Position numbers and translations under genes: made by a program. A DNA stretch of 64,000 nucleotides from Desulfopila sp. IMCC35008. Lineage in GTDB: Bacteria; Desulfobacterota; Desulfobulbia; Desulfobulbales; Desulfocapsaceae. The stretch lies in assembly GCF_010646885.2 (NCBI RefSeq), contig NZ_CP050700.1, forward strand, positions 4,862,501 to 4,926,500, written 5' to 3'. The number at the start of each line of letters is the position of its first letter. Position 1 is the stretch's first letter. The notes beneath the pieces are model-generated. The model did not search any database and was not told where the DNA came from. It worked only from the letters and a program-made list of their open reading frames with translations. Below, one piece after another: positions 32,526-41,214 of the stretch.

Positions 32526-34084
32526 ACGGCCTCTCTCTGGCGCCTGCAGTAACCGTCGAATTTGTCGGCTCTGCCCTTGTTATCCTGCTCGCCTTTGTTG
32601 CTCTGGGTTATGCCAGAGCGCTTATCCGACTGGAACCGGACAACTTTATCTGGGGGTTTCTCTGGTATTTCAGCATTGCCCTTGCAGCCTTTGCTATCTC
32701 ACGAGGTGTGGGACACATCATCCGTATAAGTCTCGTCTATTCCAACCAGCGTGAGTTATGGACACAACTTTCGCCCTACTCAGGCGGCTTCAACACCATG
32801 CTGATGATTTCCGTTGCAGCAGTTACCATCTATTACCACAAAGGGCTCGCCGCCTATAAAGCGATACGCTCGGAGGCTGAAAAACTGGCCGAGGCCAATC
32901 GGCAACTCGAAGCCAGCGCCGATCAGTTGCAACGGTTAAACACCAACCTCGAAGGTATAGTCGAGGACCGCACCAGGGATCTCTCAGACTCTGAAAAGAA
33001 GTTCAGAAACTTTTTTGAGAACTCAAAAGATATTGTCTATTTCTGCGATCTTGAAGGCACCATTACCAACATAAACAGCAGCGGCATCCGGATGCTCGGT
33101 GCAGAAAATAACAATGAACAGATAAATTTTCACCAGTTGTTCCGTGACCCGGAAGTACTGAAACAGTACCTCTCAGAAATACAGTCCAAGGGCTATGTAA
33201 GCGACCTTGACATGGAATGTATCGGCAAGGACGGCACGATACGCCACATTCTTCTCGCGGCCAACGCCAGTATGGGAGCTGACGGTACCATGATCGGCTA
33301 CGAGGGTATCGGCAAGGACATGACCCGCCTTCGCACTATTACCGAACAACTTATCAACCACGAAAAGATGGCCTCGGTGGGAGAGATGGCCGCCGGCGTC
33401 GCCCATGAGATCAACACACCTCTCGGCATCATCCTCGGGTATACCCAACTAATGATGGACGATTTTGCCGAGGATTCGGAGCCCTATTCCACCATGCTGG
33501 TAATCGAGCGCCAGACCAAAGTGTGCCGCCGGATCGTCGCCGACCTGCTGAAGTTCTCCCGCCAGGCAGAAAGCCAGAAAACATCTATCAACCTCAATGA
33601 AATAATAAGGGAAGTCCTGGCTGTTACCGAGCACACCCTCAACATCAACAAGATCACTATTCAACGCCGGTTTGCAGAAGGGCTTCCACAGGTCACGGGT
33701 GATGCAGAGAAATTGCACCAGGTATTTATCAACCTGTTCAATAACGCCCAGTATGCAATGGCTGATGGTGGGGATATCACCATTATCACCTCCTCTGCAA
33801 CTGATACCGTCAGGGTGTCGGTCATAGACACCGGAACCGGTATCAATGAGACCATAAAGAACAGGATATTTGACCCGTTTTTCACCACCAAGGAAGTTGG
33901 AAAAGGAACAGGCCTCGGGCTTTCCGTCACGTATGGCATCATCCAGGAACATAACGGCACCATAGAGGTGGAAAGCCCGGTGACCAGCAATCAGGATGGT
34001 GAACCACGACAGGGAACCGCCTTTCATATTACCCTCCCCGTTTTAACTGAAGAGACAGAACAAACCGCAAAGGAGCAGGAATAA
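32522..34084 (+). CDS. Membrane sensor histidine kinase with PAS domain
   Basis: A 520-residue kinase. Three N-terminal membrane segments lie at about 10-30, 40-62 and 90-108, a coiled coil at about 115-155, a PAS domain at about 160-275, HisKA with H-box GVAHEINTPLG near 290, and HATPase_c with FNNAQYAM, DTGTGI and GTGLGLSVTYGI. The second membrane segment carries RGVGHIIR, another His close to the membrane. It is coupled by a 4-base overlap to the His-rich membrane protein and followed directly by a single-domain receiver. It probably senses a redox or membrane signal for the downstream oxidoreductase genes (inference). Confidence 0.9.
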   Translation: MNGLSLAPAVTVEFVGSALVILLAFVALGYARALIRLEPDNFIWGFLWYFSIALAAFAISRGVGHIIRISLVYSNQRELWTQLSPYSGGFNTMLMISVAAVTIYYHKGLAAYKAIRSEAEKLAEANRQLEASADQLQRLNTNLEGIVEDRTRDLSDSEKKFRNFFENSKDIVYFCDLEGTITNINSSGIRMLGAENNNEQINFHQLFRDPEVLKQYLSEIQSKGYVSDLDMECIGKDGTIRHILLAANASMGADGTMIGYEGIGKDMTRLRTITEQLINHEKMASVGEMAAGVAHEINTPLGIILGYTQLMMDDFAEDSEPYSTMLVIERQTKVCRRIVADLLKFSRQAESQKTSINLNEIIREVLAVTEHTLNINKITIQRRFAEGLPQVTGDAEKLHQVFINLFNNAQYAMADGGDITIITSSATDTVRVSVIDTGTGINETIKNRIFDPFFTTKEVGKGTGLGLSVTYGIIQEHNGTIEVESPVTSNQDGEPRQGTAFHITLPVLTEETEQTAKEQE

Positions 34085-34444
34085 ATGGCTGAGATACTCG
34101 TACTCGACGATGTGCAGGACGCCGTCATACTCATCAGGAAAATTCTCGAACGCAAAGGCCATTCGGTACATGCCTTCACCGAGGAAGAAGAGGCTCTATC
34201 ATTTGCCGGGTCCAACCATGTCGATCTTGCCATACTCGACATCAAGCTGAAGAAGATGAGCGGCATTCAGGTTCTGGAACAGCTGAAAAAAACCGTACCA
34301 GCCATGAAAGCGATCATGCTCACCGGCTACCCAACCATTGAAACGGCTCGGGAAGCGCTCGAACTCGGTGCTGGAGAATATTGTGTAAAACCAATAGACA
34401 AGCAGGAACTGGAAGAAAAGGTGGCGCAGATTCTTGCCGCCTAA
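34085..34444 (+). CDS. Single-domain response regulator (receiver)
   Basis: A 119-residue receiver domain with no output domain. It has the acidic pocket (LVLDDVQD), the phospho-acceptor Asp in LAILDIKLKKMSG, the switch Thr in MLTGYP and Lys in CVKPID. It starts directly after the kinase stop. Such stand-alone receivers often act as intermediates in phosphorelays or as kinase sinks; the NtrC-type regulator at 45391 or the phosphotransfer proteins nearby may be partners (inference). Confidence 0.9.
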   Translation: MAEILVLDDVQDAVILIRKILERKGHSVHAFTEEEEALSFAGSNHVDLAILDIKLKKMSGIQVLEQLKKTVPAMKAIMLTGYPTIETAREALELGAGEYCVKPIDKQELEEKVAQILAA

Positions 34445-34498
34445 GTCCGTCATCCAAAGGAGATATTTTCGCAAAAACGTATCTCTACTTACTTAGAT

Positions 34499-34586
34499 AG
34501 ACTCTGGAAAAAGGTTGATATACGAGGCGTAGAGTCTGAAAAGGCGATTTGGCAGTACATATGGTACGGCTAATTGCCGCTTCAGA
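34499..34586 (+). repeat. Overlapping inverted repeats in the leader of the Mo oxidoreductase gene
   Basis: AGACTCT (34499-34505) can pair with AGAGTCT (34531-34537). A longer imperfect hairpin runs from TCTGAA at 34535 to TTCAGA ending at 34586, with an ATATG loop. The two share the bases TCT, so they cannot form at once, as in an attenuator. They lie 50-140 bases before the ATG at 34638. Function is inferred only. Confidence 0.35.
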
Positions 34587-34637
34587 CCTACAACGAAGTA
34601 AATCAGACTTTTTACGAGTTTACCAAGGGAGAGTTTA

Positions 34638-36752
34638 ATGAAAAAGTCAGTCTACTCCATGTGCGGCATGTGTACTGTCCGCTGCCCTATCCGGGTGGAG
34701 TCCGAAAACAACAAGGTAACCTGGATTGAAGGGAACCAACACCTCATTGGCGGTGCGCTCTGTGCCAAGGGTTCTGCCGGTCCGGCCCTGATGGAAGATA
34801 GTGAGCGTCCCCATAAGCCGCTCATCCGCGTCGGCGCCCGGGGCGCAGGCCAGTGGCGGGAAGCCGACTGGGAAGAGGCACTTGATTACGTTGCCGATAA
34901 AATGAGTGCGATCAAGGATAAATACGGACCGGAGTCCATGGTCCTGTCATCCCGTGGCGGTCCCTGGCAGGGACTCTACAAGGCCTTTATCCACGCCTTC
35001 GGCTCACCGAACTACACCAATCATGATTGTACCTGCGGCCGGAATACCCACCACGCAAGTCTCTCTATAAACGGGGTAGGCAGAAAAGGGTTCGCCTACG
35101 ACATCAAAAATGCCAAGCACCTGGTGCTGTTCGGGCGCGATATGTTCTCTGCCCTGCGCCTCGCTGAAAATCACCAGACCCTGGACATGCTCGAAAACGG
35201 TGGCCGTCTCACCTACGTGGATGTCCGGCAGACCATGACCGGTGCCAAAGCCACCCGCTTCTTCCAGGTACGGCCGGGTACCGATTATGCGCTGGCACTC
35301 GGAGTTATCCACCAGGTTATCAAAAAGGAATATATCGACAAGGACTTCCTTGAAAAATATGTGACCGGCTTCGATCAGCTTTGTGAGTTCATCAAGGACT
35401 ACACACCGGCCTGGGCGGCCAAGGAATGCGATGTGAAGGAAAAAGATATCCTCGCATTCGTCGAAGAGATCGGAGAAGACAGGCCGAAGGTCATCTTTCA
35501 TCCGGGCTGGAACCTAGCTCGTTATAAAGACTCTTTTTATGCCAGCAGGGCCATGCATATCCTGAATGTGCTGATGGGCAATATCGAGCTGAAGGGCGGC
35601 CTGTTCATTCCCAAGGGAGCAGGCGATGCAGGTAAAAAGGGGATTCGCCAGATCGACTGCCCCAAACCGGATATCAAGCGGGGAGACGGCGTCGGCTGGG
35701 AGTTTAACCATTTCGACAAAGGACCGGGGCTCGCCCACCTCTTCTTTAACAGGATGATCGCTGAGGATCCGTACCCGATCAAGGGCTGGATCGCGATGCG
35801 GCACGACCCGTTTGTCGGAATGCCGGATCCCGAGAAGCAAAAGCAGGCCATGGACAAGTGTGACCTGCTTGTTTCCATCGATGTCAACTACAGTCAGTTT
35901 GGCTGGTATTCCGACGTCATCCTGCCGGAATCGACCTACCTGGAGAGGGACACCCCAATCTGCCAGCAAAAGGGTCTCAAGCCGCGACTGACCCTGCGTC
36001 GCAAGGCCATTGAACCTATCTACGGCACCCTTTCATCCTGCGAGATCTTCACCCAGCTTGCGGGCCGTCTGGGTCTGCAGGAGACCTTCCCGTTTACAAC
36101 CATGGATGAGTTATGGAACTGGCAACTTGAACCCACCGGCTATACCATGGCCGATTTTGACGAAAAAGGTTTCATCAGCCTCTCTGATGACCCTATTTTC
36201 CATGATCGCGACAACCTGGACGGACAGTTCAAGACCCCAAGCGGCAAAATCGAGCTTATGAGTGAGAAGCTTGATAACGCCGGGCTCCCCTCACTTAAGC
36301 CTTTTGAAACACCGGAGAAACCGGAAAAAGGCATGTTCCGGTTGATTTATGGAAAAACCGCTGTGCACACCCAGGGACACACCATGAACAACCCGCTGCT
36401 CTCTGAGTTAATGCCCACCAACTCGCTGACTATTAACACCAAGAAGGCCAAAAAACTCGGCATAAATGAGGGCGACCTGGTCGAGATCGCCTCTGCAGAC
36501 AGGTCGTACTGCGCCACTGTGGCCGCACACATCAGTGACCACATCCACCCGGAGGCAGTCTTCACCGTACATGGATTCGGTCGCGACATTCCGCGCCAGA
36601 CCCGCAGTTTTCTGGCAGGAGTGGCCGACCAGAAGCTCATGGTCGGCAAACTCGATGACTGGGACAAAGCCGGGGGCGGCGTCAATCTATGTGAAGTATT
36701 TGTCTATGTAAAAAAGAGCATCCGCAACCGCACGAGGAGGGTTGAACTGTGA
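34638..36752 (+). CDS. Molybdopterin oxidoreductase, PhsA/PsrA-like, without export signal
   Basis: Catalytic subunit of the DMSO reductase superfamily, 704 residues. It starts directly with the [4Fe-4S] motif CGMCTVRCPIRV plus a fourth Cys in GALCAKG, with no Tat leader, so it should be cytoplasmic. The molybdopterin domain includes NHDCTCGRNTHHA, where a Cys could ligate the metal. The C-terminal dinucleotide-binding domain (about 570-700) has YGKTAVHTQGHT and LGINEGDLVEI. Closest known groups reduce thiosulfate, polysulfide or related compounds, but those are exported. It overlaps the ferredoxin subunit gene by 4 bases. No NrfD/PsrC-type membrane anchor follows. Substrate unknown. Confidence 0.87.
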   Translation: MKKSVYSMCGMCTVRCPIRVESENNKVTWIEGNQHLIGGALCAKGSAGPALMEDSERPHKPLIRVGARGAGQWREADWEEALDYVADKMSAIKDKYGPESMVLSSRGGPWQGLYKAFIHAFGSPNYTNHDCTCGRNTHHASLSINGVGRKGFAYDIKNAKHLVLFGRDMFSALRLAENHQTLDMLENGGRLTYVDVRQTMTGAKATRFFQVRPGTDYALALGVIHQVIKKEYIDKDFLEKYVTGFDQLCEFIKDYTPAWAAKECDVKEKDILAFVEEIGEDRPKVIFHPGWNLARYKDSFYASRAMHILNVLMGNIELKGGLFIPKGAGDAGKKGIRQIDCPKPDIKRGDGVGWEFNHFDKGPGLAHLFFNRMIAEDPYPIKGWIAMRHDPFVGMPDPEKQKQAMDKCDLLVSIDVNYSQFGWYSDVILPESTYLERDTPICQQKGLKPRLTLRRKAIEPIYGTLSSCEIFTQLAGRLGLQETFPFTTMDELWNWQLEPTGYTMADFDEKGFISLSDDPIFHDRDNLDGQFKTPSGKIELMSEKLDNAGLPSLKPFETPEKPEKGMFRLIYGKTAVHTQGHTMNNPLLSELMPTNSLTINTKKAKKLGINEGDLVEIASADRSYCATVAAHISDHIHPEAVFTVHGFGRDIPRQTRSFLAGVADQKLMVGKLDDWDKAGGGVNLCEVFVYVKKSIRNRTRRVEL

Positions 36753-37201
36753 AAAAATATATGATCCACCTCAACAGCCGCCGCTGTGTAGCCTGCCATG
36801 GCTGTGAAGTCCACTGCAAGGTCAACAAAAACCTCCCCATTGGCCCGTTTCTCTGTGCCATAGAAACGACTCCGCTGGTAAAGGTGGGTGGGGTCCCCAA
36901 ATTGGAGATAACCTTTTCCCACTGCCGTCACTGCGATGAGCCGATGTGCGTACCGATCTGTCCAACCGACGCGATGGTACAGCGGGATGACGGCATCGTT
37001 TATATCGACCAGGAGAAATGCATTGGCTGCATGGCCTGTGCCAAAGCCTGCCCATGGGATATACCCGTGCCCAACCCCGACGATGGCAAGGCCGTCAAAT
37101 GCGACTTCTGTATGGACCGCCTTGATGCCGGCCTCAAACCGGCCTGTATCGCCAAGTGTGCGACCCATGCCCTGAAACTGCTGGTGCTGGAAGAAGCATA
37201 A
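36749..37201 (+). CDS. Four-cluster ferredoxin subunit of the Mo oxidoreductase
   Basis: A 150-residue PhsB/NrfC/DmsB-type electron-transfer subunit. Sixteen cysteines fall into four groups (CVACHGCEVHC, CRHCDEPMCVPIC, CIGCMACAKAC, then CDFC with CIAKC), enough for four [4Fe-4S] clusters. The GTG start at 36749 overlaps the catalytic subunit stop and follows GAGGAGG. No signal peptide is present, in keeping with a cytoplasmic complex. Confidence 0.92.
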   Translation: MKKYMIHLNSRRCVACHGCEVHCKVNKNLPIGPFLCAIETTPLVKVGGVPKLEITFSHCRHCDEPMCVPICPTDAMVQRDDGIVYIDQEKCIGCMACAKACPWDIPVPNPDDGKAVKCDFCMDRLDAGLKPACIAKCATHALKLLVLEEA

Positions 37202-37204
37202 GCG

Positions 37205-38890
37205 ATGACGAACCCGGCCTACGACAGGGAACACGATTACCTGGAGGTATATCAGGAGGTGACCCGGCATATCTCCATGCTCCATGACCCGCAACAGGTC
37301 ATGGAGCTGGTGGTCAGCCGATTACCTGATCTGCTGGAAGTGGATGCAGCCACCATCCGGCTGCTGGATGACTCCACAAACAGTTTCGTCATCGGGGCCG
37401 CTCACGGTCTGTCGGAAGAGTACCTCGCCCGTCAGACCATCGACACCCAAAAGGTCATGGCTGAGCTCAGAAGCGGGCAGCCCATTGCCAGCAGCACGCT
37501 CGTCTTCCCCTGCGACATGGACAGCTCCATCTCCGTGAAAAGAGAAGGAATCAAGAGCGCCCTCTCGCTACCCATCCTGTATCGGGAGAAGGTGATCGGG
37601 CTCTTGAGACTGCTCACCAGGGTGGAACGGGATTACACCCGGAGTGAGATCTCCTTTGCCATGTCATTGGCAGAACAGGTTGGCATCGCTCTCTCCAACA
37701 GCCGTTTATTCCAGGAACAGCAGAACCAGCTCACTTTTTTCAAGGAGCTGCGCACTATCTCCAGGCTGGTCAACTCGACCCTGGATCTGGACCAGATACT
37801 CAAATCGATCGTGGACAAGATGCCGCGTATTATGAAGGTCAAGGGATGCACCATCCGCTTGGTGGACCCCGCAACCAACCGACTGGAGCTGGCAGCGGCC
37901 TCGGGACTCTCCCGGAACTATCTTTCCCGGGGGTCAATCCGTAAGGAAGATTCGATTTTCACAGCACTCAAGGGCGAACCGGTAGCAATTTACGACGCCA
38001 CCTCCGACCCGCGCGTGAAGTACCACGCGGAAATTACGGAGGAAGGAATCAAATCTATCCTGGCCATTCCCATCAAGAACGAACTGGAGGTTATCGGGGT
38101 GCTGAGATTGCTCTGCGATACCCATCGAACCTTTACCCCCGGTGAAATCAACTTTGCGGTAACCGCCGCCGAAGAGGGGGGCAACGCCATACAAAAAGCC
38201 AGGACCTACAGGAAAATCACTCTCCTCTTCAACCAGATTGAAGAGCATGAACGGTTCCTGCAGACCATCATGGATTCACTCTGGCTGAATGTGCTGGTAC
38301 TGGACCCGAACAAACATGTGGTCATGGCAAACAGGATGTTTCTCGACAATCAGGATCTTTCTGAAACCGACCTGCTCGGTAAAAGCTATGACGCGATATC
38401 GCCCTGGCCGGAGTCAACCCGGAACAACGAACCGGTCGACCAGGTATTGAATACGGCCGCCCCGGTAGCCATTCTTGAAAAAATCGAGACAGAGGAAGGC
38501 ACCAGCTGGTTCGAACGCCATCTCACTCCCATCGTCAGCGATGAAGGAAACATTGAGTTCATTATCGAGGCCGTCCGGGACATCACTGACCAGCGGTTGC
38601 TCGAAATGGAGAAAATGGAGAAGATGAAGCTGCAAGGCGTTATTGAAATGGCCGGTACCGCCGCCCACCAGTTGAATTCGCCTCTTTTCGCTGCCCTGGG
38701 TACCGCCCAGCTGCTTGCAGATGATCTCACAGATCAGCAGAGCAGAGATGACCTGGACCTGATAATCCGAAATCTCAAACAAATCGCCGAGCTTACCAGG
38801 GAAATGACCATCGTAACCGGTTTTGAATCAAGCGAATACGTCGGCGAGACACGGCTGGTAAAAATCAAGACGGCTAACCAAGAGGACTAA
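37205..38890 (+). CDS. GAF-GAF-PAS protein with a histidine-kinase dimerisation domain but no ATPase domain
   Basis: A 561-residue cytosolic protein. GAF 1 is at about 15-165, GAF 2 at about 185-340, PAS at about 350-470, then a HisKA-like region at about 478-545 with AAHQLNSPLFAALG, in which the phospho-acceptor His is kept. It ends about 16 residues later; no N, G1 or G2 boxes of HATPase_c are present, and the next gene starts 4 bp on, so the domain is not simply frameshifted away. It may receive phosphate from another kinase or act as a signal-gated dimer. Co-transcription with the Mo oxidoreductase suggests a regulatory role for that enzyme. Confidence 0.8.
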   Translation: MTNPAYDREHDYLEVYQEVTRHISMLHDPQQVMELVVSRLPDLLEVDAATIRLLDDSTNSFVIGAAHGLSEEYLARQTIDTQKVMAELRSGQPIASSTLVFPCDMDSSISVKREGIKSALSLPILYREKVIGLLRLLTRVERDYTRSEISFAMSLAEQVGIALSNSRLFQEQQNQLTFFKELRTISRLVNSTLDLDQILKSIVDKMPRIMKVKGCTIRLVDPATNRLELAAASGLSRNYLSRGSIRKEDSIFTALKGEPVAIYDATSDPRVKYHAEITEEGIKSILAIPIKNELEVIGVLRLLCDTHRTFTPGEINFAVTAAEEGGNAIQKARTYRKITLLFNQIEEHERFLQTIMDSLWLNVLVLDPNKHVVMANRMFLDNQDLSETDLLGKSYDAISPWPESTRNNEPVDQVLNTAAPVAILEKIETEEGTSWFERHLTPIVSDEGNIEFIIEAVRDITDQRLLEMEKMEKMKLQGVIEMAGTAAHQLNSPLFAALGTAQLLADDLTDQQSRDDLDLIIRNLKQIAELTREMTIVTGFESSEYVGETRLVKIKTANQED

Positions 38891-38894
38891 TCAT

Positions 38895-39359
38895 ATGATA
38901 ACAGACACCTTCAATGCCCTTTACATCGTCGAGAAAATAAAAGGTTTTTTCAAGACTCCGACCGGGGTTTTTCTCTATGCCGTCACGACCAGTGTCGCCG
39001 GTGTACTTATCCTCCTCATGTTTCTCTCAACGGTATTAGCCCCATCTACACTGCTTTTTATTTTGCCTGCCATTGTAGCCTTTAACGCAGCCGCAGGCGG
39101 GTATGGACTGGCAGATAAAAAGAATTTATTCAGCTACCAGAAAACCGGCCTTTCCGTACTCGCCACATTCGTGGCGCTCACGGGCAGCCTGGCGACTTCC
39201 CTGTTCTTTCCGTGGGAACCGTTGCTTGCTGTTGAACGTCTATTCATCTCGATAGCGATGGCACTTTTAGCAGCAGCATTCGGCGCCTGGATCGCCGGAA
39301 AAAGCCGCACAATAAACCAACCAGTTTACCAACCAATAACAGGAGAGGAGATTTCGTAA
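38895..39359 (+). CDS. Small integral membrane protein
   Basis: A 154-residue protein with four hydrophobic segments (about 22-45, 48-70, 85-107 and 115-135) and a cytosolic-looking tail. I recognise no family. Start ATG is preceded by GAGGACTAATCAT, 4 bp after the GAF protein stop. It has no His pairs or Cys motifs suggesting a heme anchor, so it is unlikely to replace the missing NrfD subunit. It may work with the following TauE-type permease. Confidence 0.65.
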   Translation: MITDTFNALYIVEKIKGFFKTPTGVFLYAVTTSVAGVLILLMFLSTVLAPSTLLFILPAIVAFNAAAGGYGLADKKNLFSYQKTGLSVLATFVALTGSLATSLFFPWEPLLAVERLFISIAMALLAAAFGAWIAGKSRTINQPVYQPITGEEIS

Positions 39360-39435
39360 CATCCCAGAACCCGTAAGAAAAGCATCTGTAATTCGTGCGC
39401 AAACCACAAAAATTGATAACAAGGAGACCAACTGT

Positions 39436-41136
39436 ATGAAAGCTATGCGCATTTCGTTCTTCACCACACTTCTTTTTACCGCCTGTTTCCTGGCCAGCCA
39501 GACGCTGGCCCTGGCTGAAACAAAAGTAACGACTGACGGTGCCGCAGGTGATACCGTCACCATCGAAGGCACCATCGAGCCCGGCCAGGAGTTGTACCTC
39601 GCCATCGCACAGCAGGACATGTTCAAACCTGCAGACGCAACCATGCCTCATGAGAAGAAAAGGTTTGCCAAAGAATCCAAAAAACAGGGTTTCGGCATGG
39701 ATACTGCCATTCCGCCGCTGTACTACATGCTGACCAGCAACCCGGCCGCTTTTGGCAAGGTCGGTGACACCAAATTCGGTGGCCCCAGCATTATTTTCGA
39801 TAAAGGCCAGGGACTCTACTCAACCACCAGGTATTCGCTGAATAAAGATTTCGATGCCATTGACACGGCGGCGAAACAAGGCCTTGGCCCCATCTCCAGC
39901 GCAGAGCAGTGGAAATTCCTTAAGTGGGCAAACGAAAACAGTTACGGTATCAATACTATCGTCAAAGAAGGCAGCAGGGTTGGTAAGATCGTTATCTTTT
40001 CCCGTACCGTTCTCGGCGACGCTTCCAGCGGCAATTACTGGGATGAAGGAACCAAGATCAACCTGGACAAGGAAACCGGAAAATTCACTGCGACCTTTGC
40101 TTCTTTCCGCCATACTCCGCCTGAAACCTCTTTTGATGTCTATATCAATGGTGCCAAAGAAACATCGTACACCATCGCAGGAAACGGATTCTGGTTGAAA
40201 AAAGGGTATCGATACATGAACCCTCTCTGGATCGTCATCGGTGCTATCCTCGTCGGAACCTACTTTTCCATGATCGGTGCCGCCGGTGGTATGCTGATGG
40301 CAGCTTTCCAGGTCCTCGTTGTCAACACCATGGGTCCTGTAGGTGTTAACGCAGCGAACGTTCTCAAGCCTTCCAACATGGCCCTGACCCTGTTCTCCCC
40401 ACTCGGTTCTTTTTACCGGTTCGCGGTTGTTGAGCGCCGCGTCGCCTGGCCGGTAGGTATTTCTTTCGGTGTCGGTATTTTTATCGGTTCCATCTGGCTC
40501 GGTAAATACGTTTCCGCCATGTTGCCCATGAAGGCCTACAAAGAGTGGCTTGCCGTCCTCGTTGTTATCATGGGAATCAAAACCCTGATGGAAATGACCC
40601 CGAAAGCGATGAACAAGCGGAAAAACATCAAAGCCATGACCCAGAAGTTCAACGCCGCGGTCAAAAAAGCCAAGGAAACCGGCGAAGCCATGGAGATGGG
40701 TTCCATTGAGCCAGTGAAAACAGGGCTTACCGATTACCGGTTCAAGTTCTGGGGTGAGGAGTTCAGGATCAACCCACTCCTTTTTGCGTTCCTGGGTATT
40801 TTGATCGGTATCGTCTCCCGCTCTTTCGGTATCGGCGGCGGCTTTCTGCTGGTTCCGGCCATGACCACCCTCGGCGCCCTGCCGATGTACGTAGCCGTTC
40901 CCATCTCCCTGATCGGAACCTGCTTCTCCAGTATCGGTTCCTTCCTTGGATATGTTATGATAGGTTACTGGCCAGACTGGGTTCTCGCCGGTGCGATCAT
41001 CATCGGTGGTTTTGCCGGTGGTATGCTTGGCAGCCGGGCCCAGAAACTGTTCAGTGAGATGCAGCTGAAGGTGGTCCTGGCGATCACCCTGTTCTTCCTG
41101 TTCTTCCGTTTCTTCAAGATTGAAATCTGGATCTGA
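39436..41136 (+). CDS. TauE/SafE-family permease with a large exported N-terminal domain
   Basis: A 566-residue protein. The N terminus is a signal peptide (FFTTLLFTACFLASQTLALA). About 230 residues of soluble, exported domain follow (including GDASSGNYWDEGT), then a TauE/SafE permease made of two repeats (IGAAGGMLMAAFQVLVVN and RSFGIGGGFLLVPAM) separated by a charged cytosolic loop at about 390-430. TauE/SafE proteins move sulfite, sulfoacetate or other organosulfur anions. Most are about 250-300 residues, so the exported domain is an addition. Start ATG follows AAGGAGACCAACTGT. It probably exports or imports the substrate or product of the Mo oxidoreductase (inference). Confidence 0.82.
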   Translation: MKAMRISFFTTLLFTACFLASQTLALAETKVTTDGAAGDTVTIEGTIEPGQELYLAIAQQDMFKPADATMPHEKKRFAKESKKQGFGMDTAIPPLYYMLTSNPAAFGKVGDTKFGGPSIIFDKGQGLYSTTRYSLNKDFDAIDTAAKQGLGPISSAEQWKFLKWANENSYGINTIVKEGSRVGKIVIFSRTVLGDASSGNYWDEGTKINLDKETGKFTATFASFRHTPPETSFDVYINGAKETSYTIAGNGFWLKKGYRYMNPLWIVIGAILVGTYFSMIGAAGGMLMAAFQVLVVNTMGPVGVNAANVLKPSNMALTLFSPLGSFYRFAVVERRVAWPVGISFGVGIFIGSIWLGKYVSAMLPMKAYKEWLAVLVVIMGIKTLMEMTPKAMNKRKNIKAMTQKFNAAVKKAKETGEAMEMGSIEPVKTGLTDYRFKFWGEEFRINPLLFAFLGILIGIVSRSFGIGGGFLLVPAMTTLGALPMYVAVPISLIGTCFSSIGSFLGYVMIGYWPDWVLAGAIIIGGFAGGMLGSRAQKLFSEMQLKVVLAITLFFLFFRFFKIEIWI

Positions 41137-41156
41137 TAACAAACGGAAACACTCGT

Positions 41157-41187
41157 GTGAGCGTCGGGATTTATCCCCGACGCTCAC
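41157..41187 (+). terminator. Perfect 12-bp hairpin after the permease
   Basis: GTGAGCGTCGGG and CCCGACGCTCAC pair perfectly around a 7-base loop, 20 bp after the permease stop. No T tract follows (CTAAAATGATC), so it is either a weak terminator or an mRNA-stabilising hairpin between the permease and the downstream genes. Confidence 0.6.
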
Positions 41188-41214
41188 CTAAAATGATCAC
41201 AACGAGCAAACGCA

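Noticed and set aside
34550-34580. A possible -24/-12 promoter before the Mo oxidoreductase
   Set aside because: GG and GC pairs are present, but the spacing is 11 bases or the second pair is GG; the invariant GG-N10-GC rule is not met.
39820-41187. A 455-codon open frame on the minus strand across the TauE-type permease
   Set aside because: It is an antisense shadow. Its product is a low-complexity run of Asp, His, Gly and Gln, while the plus strand encodes an obvious signal peptide and permease.
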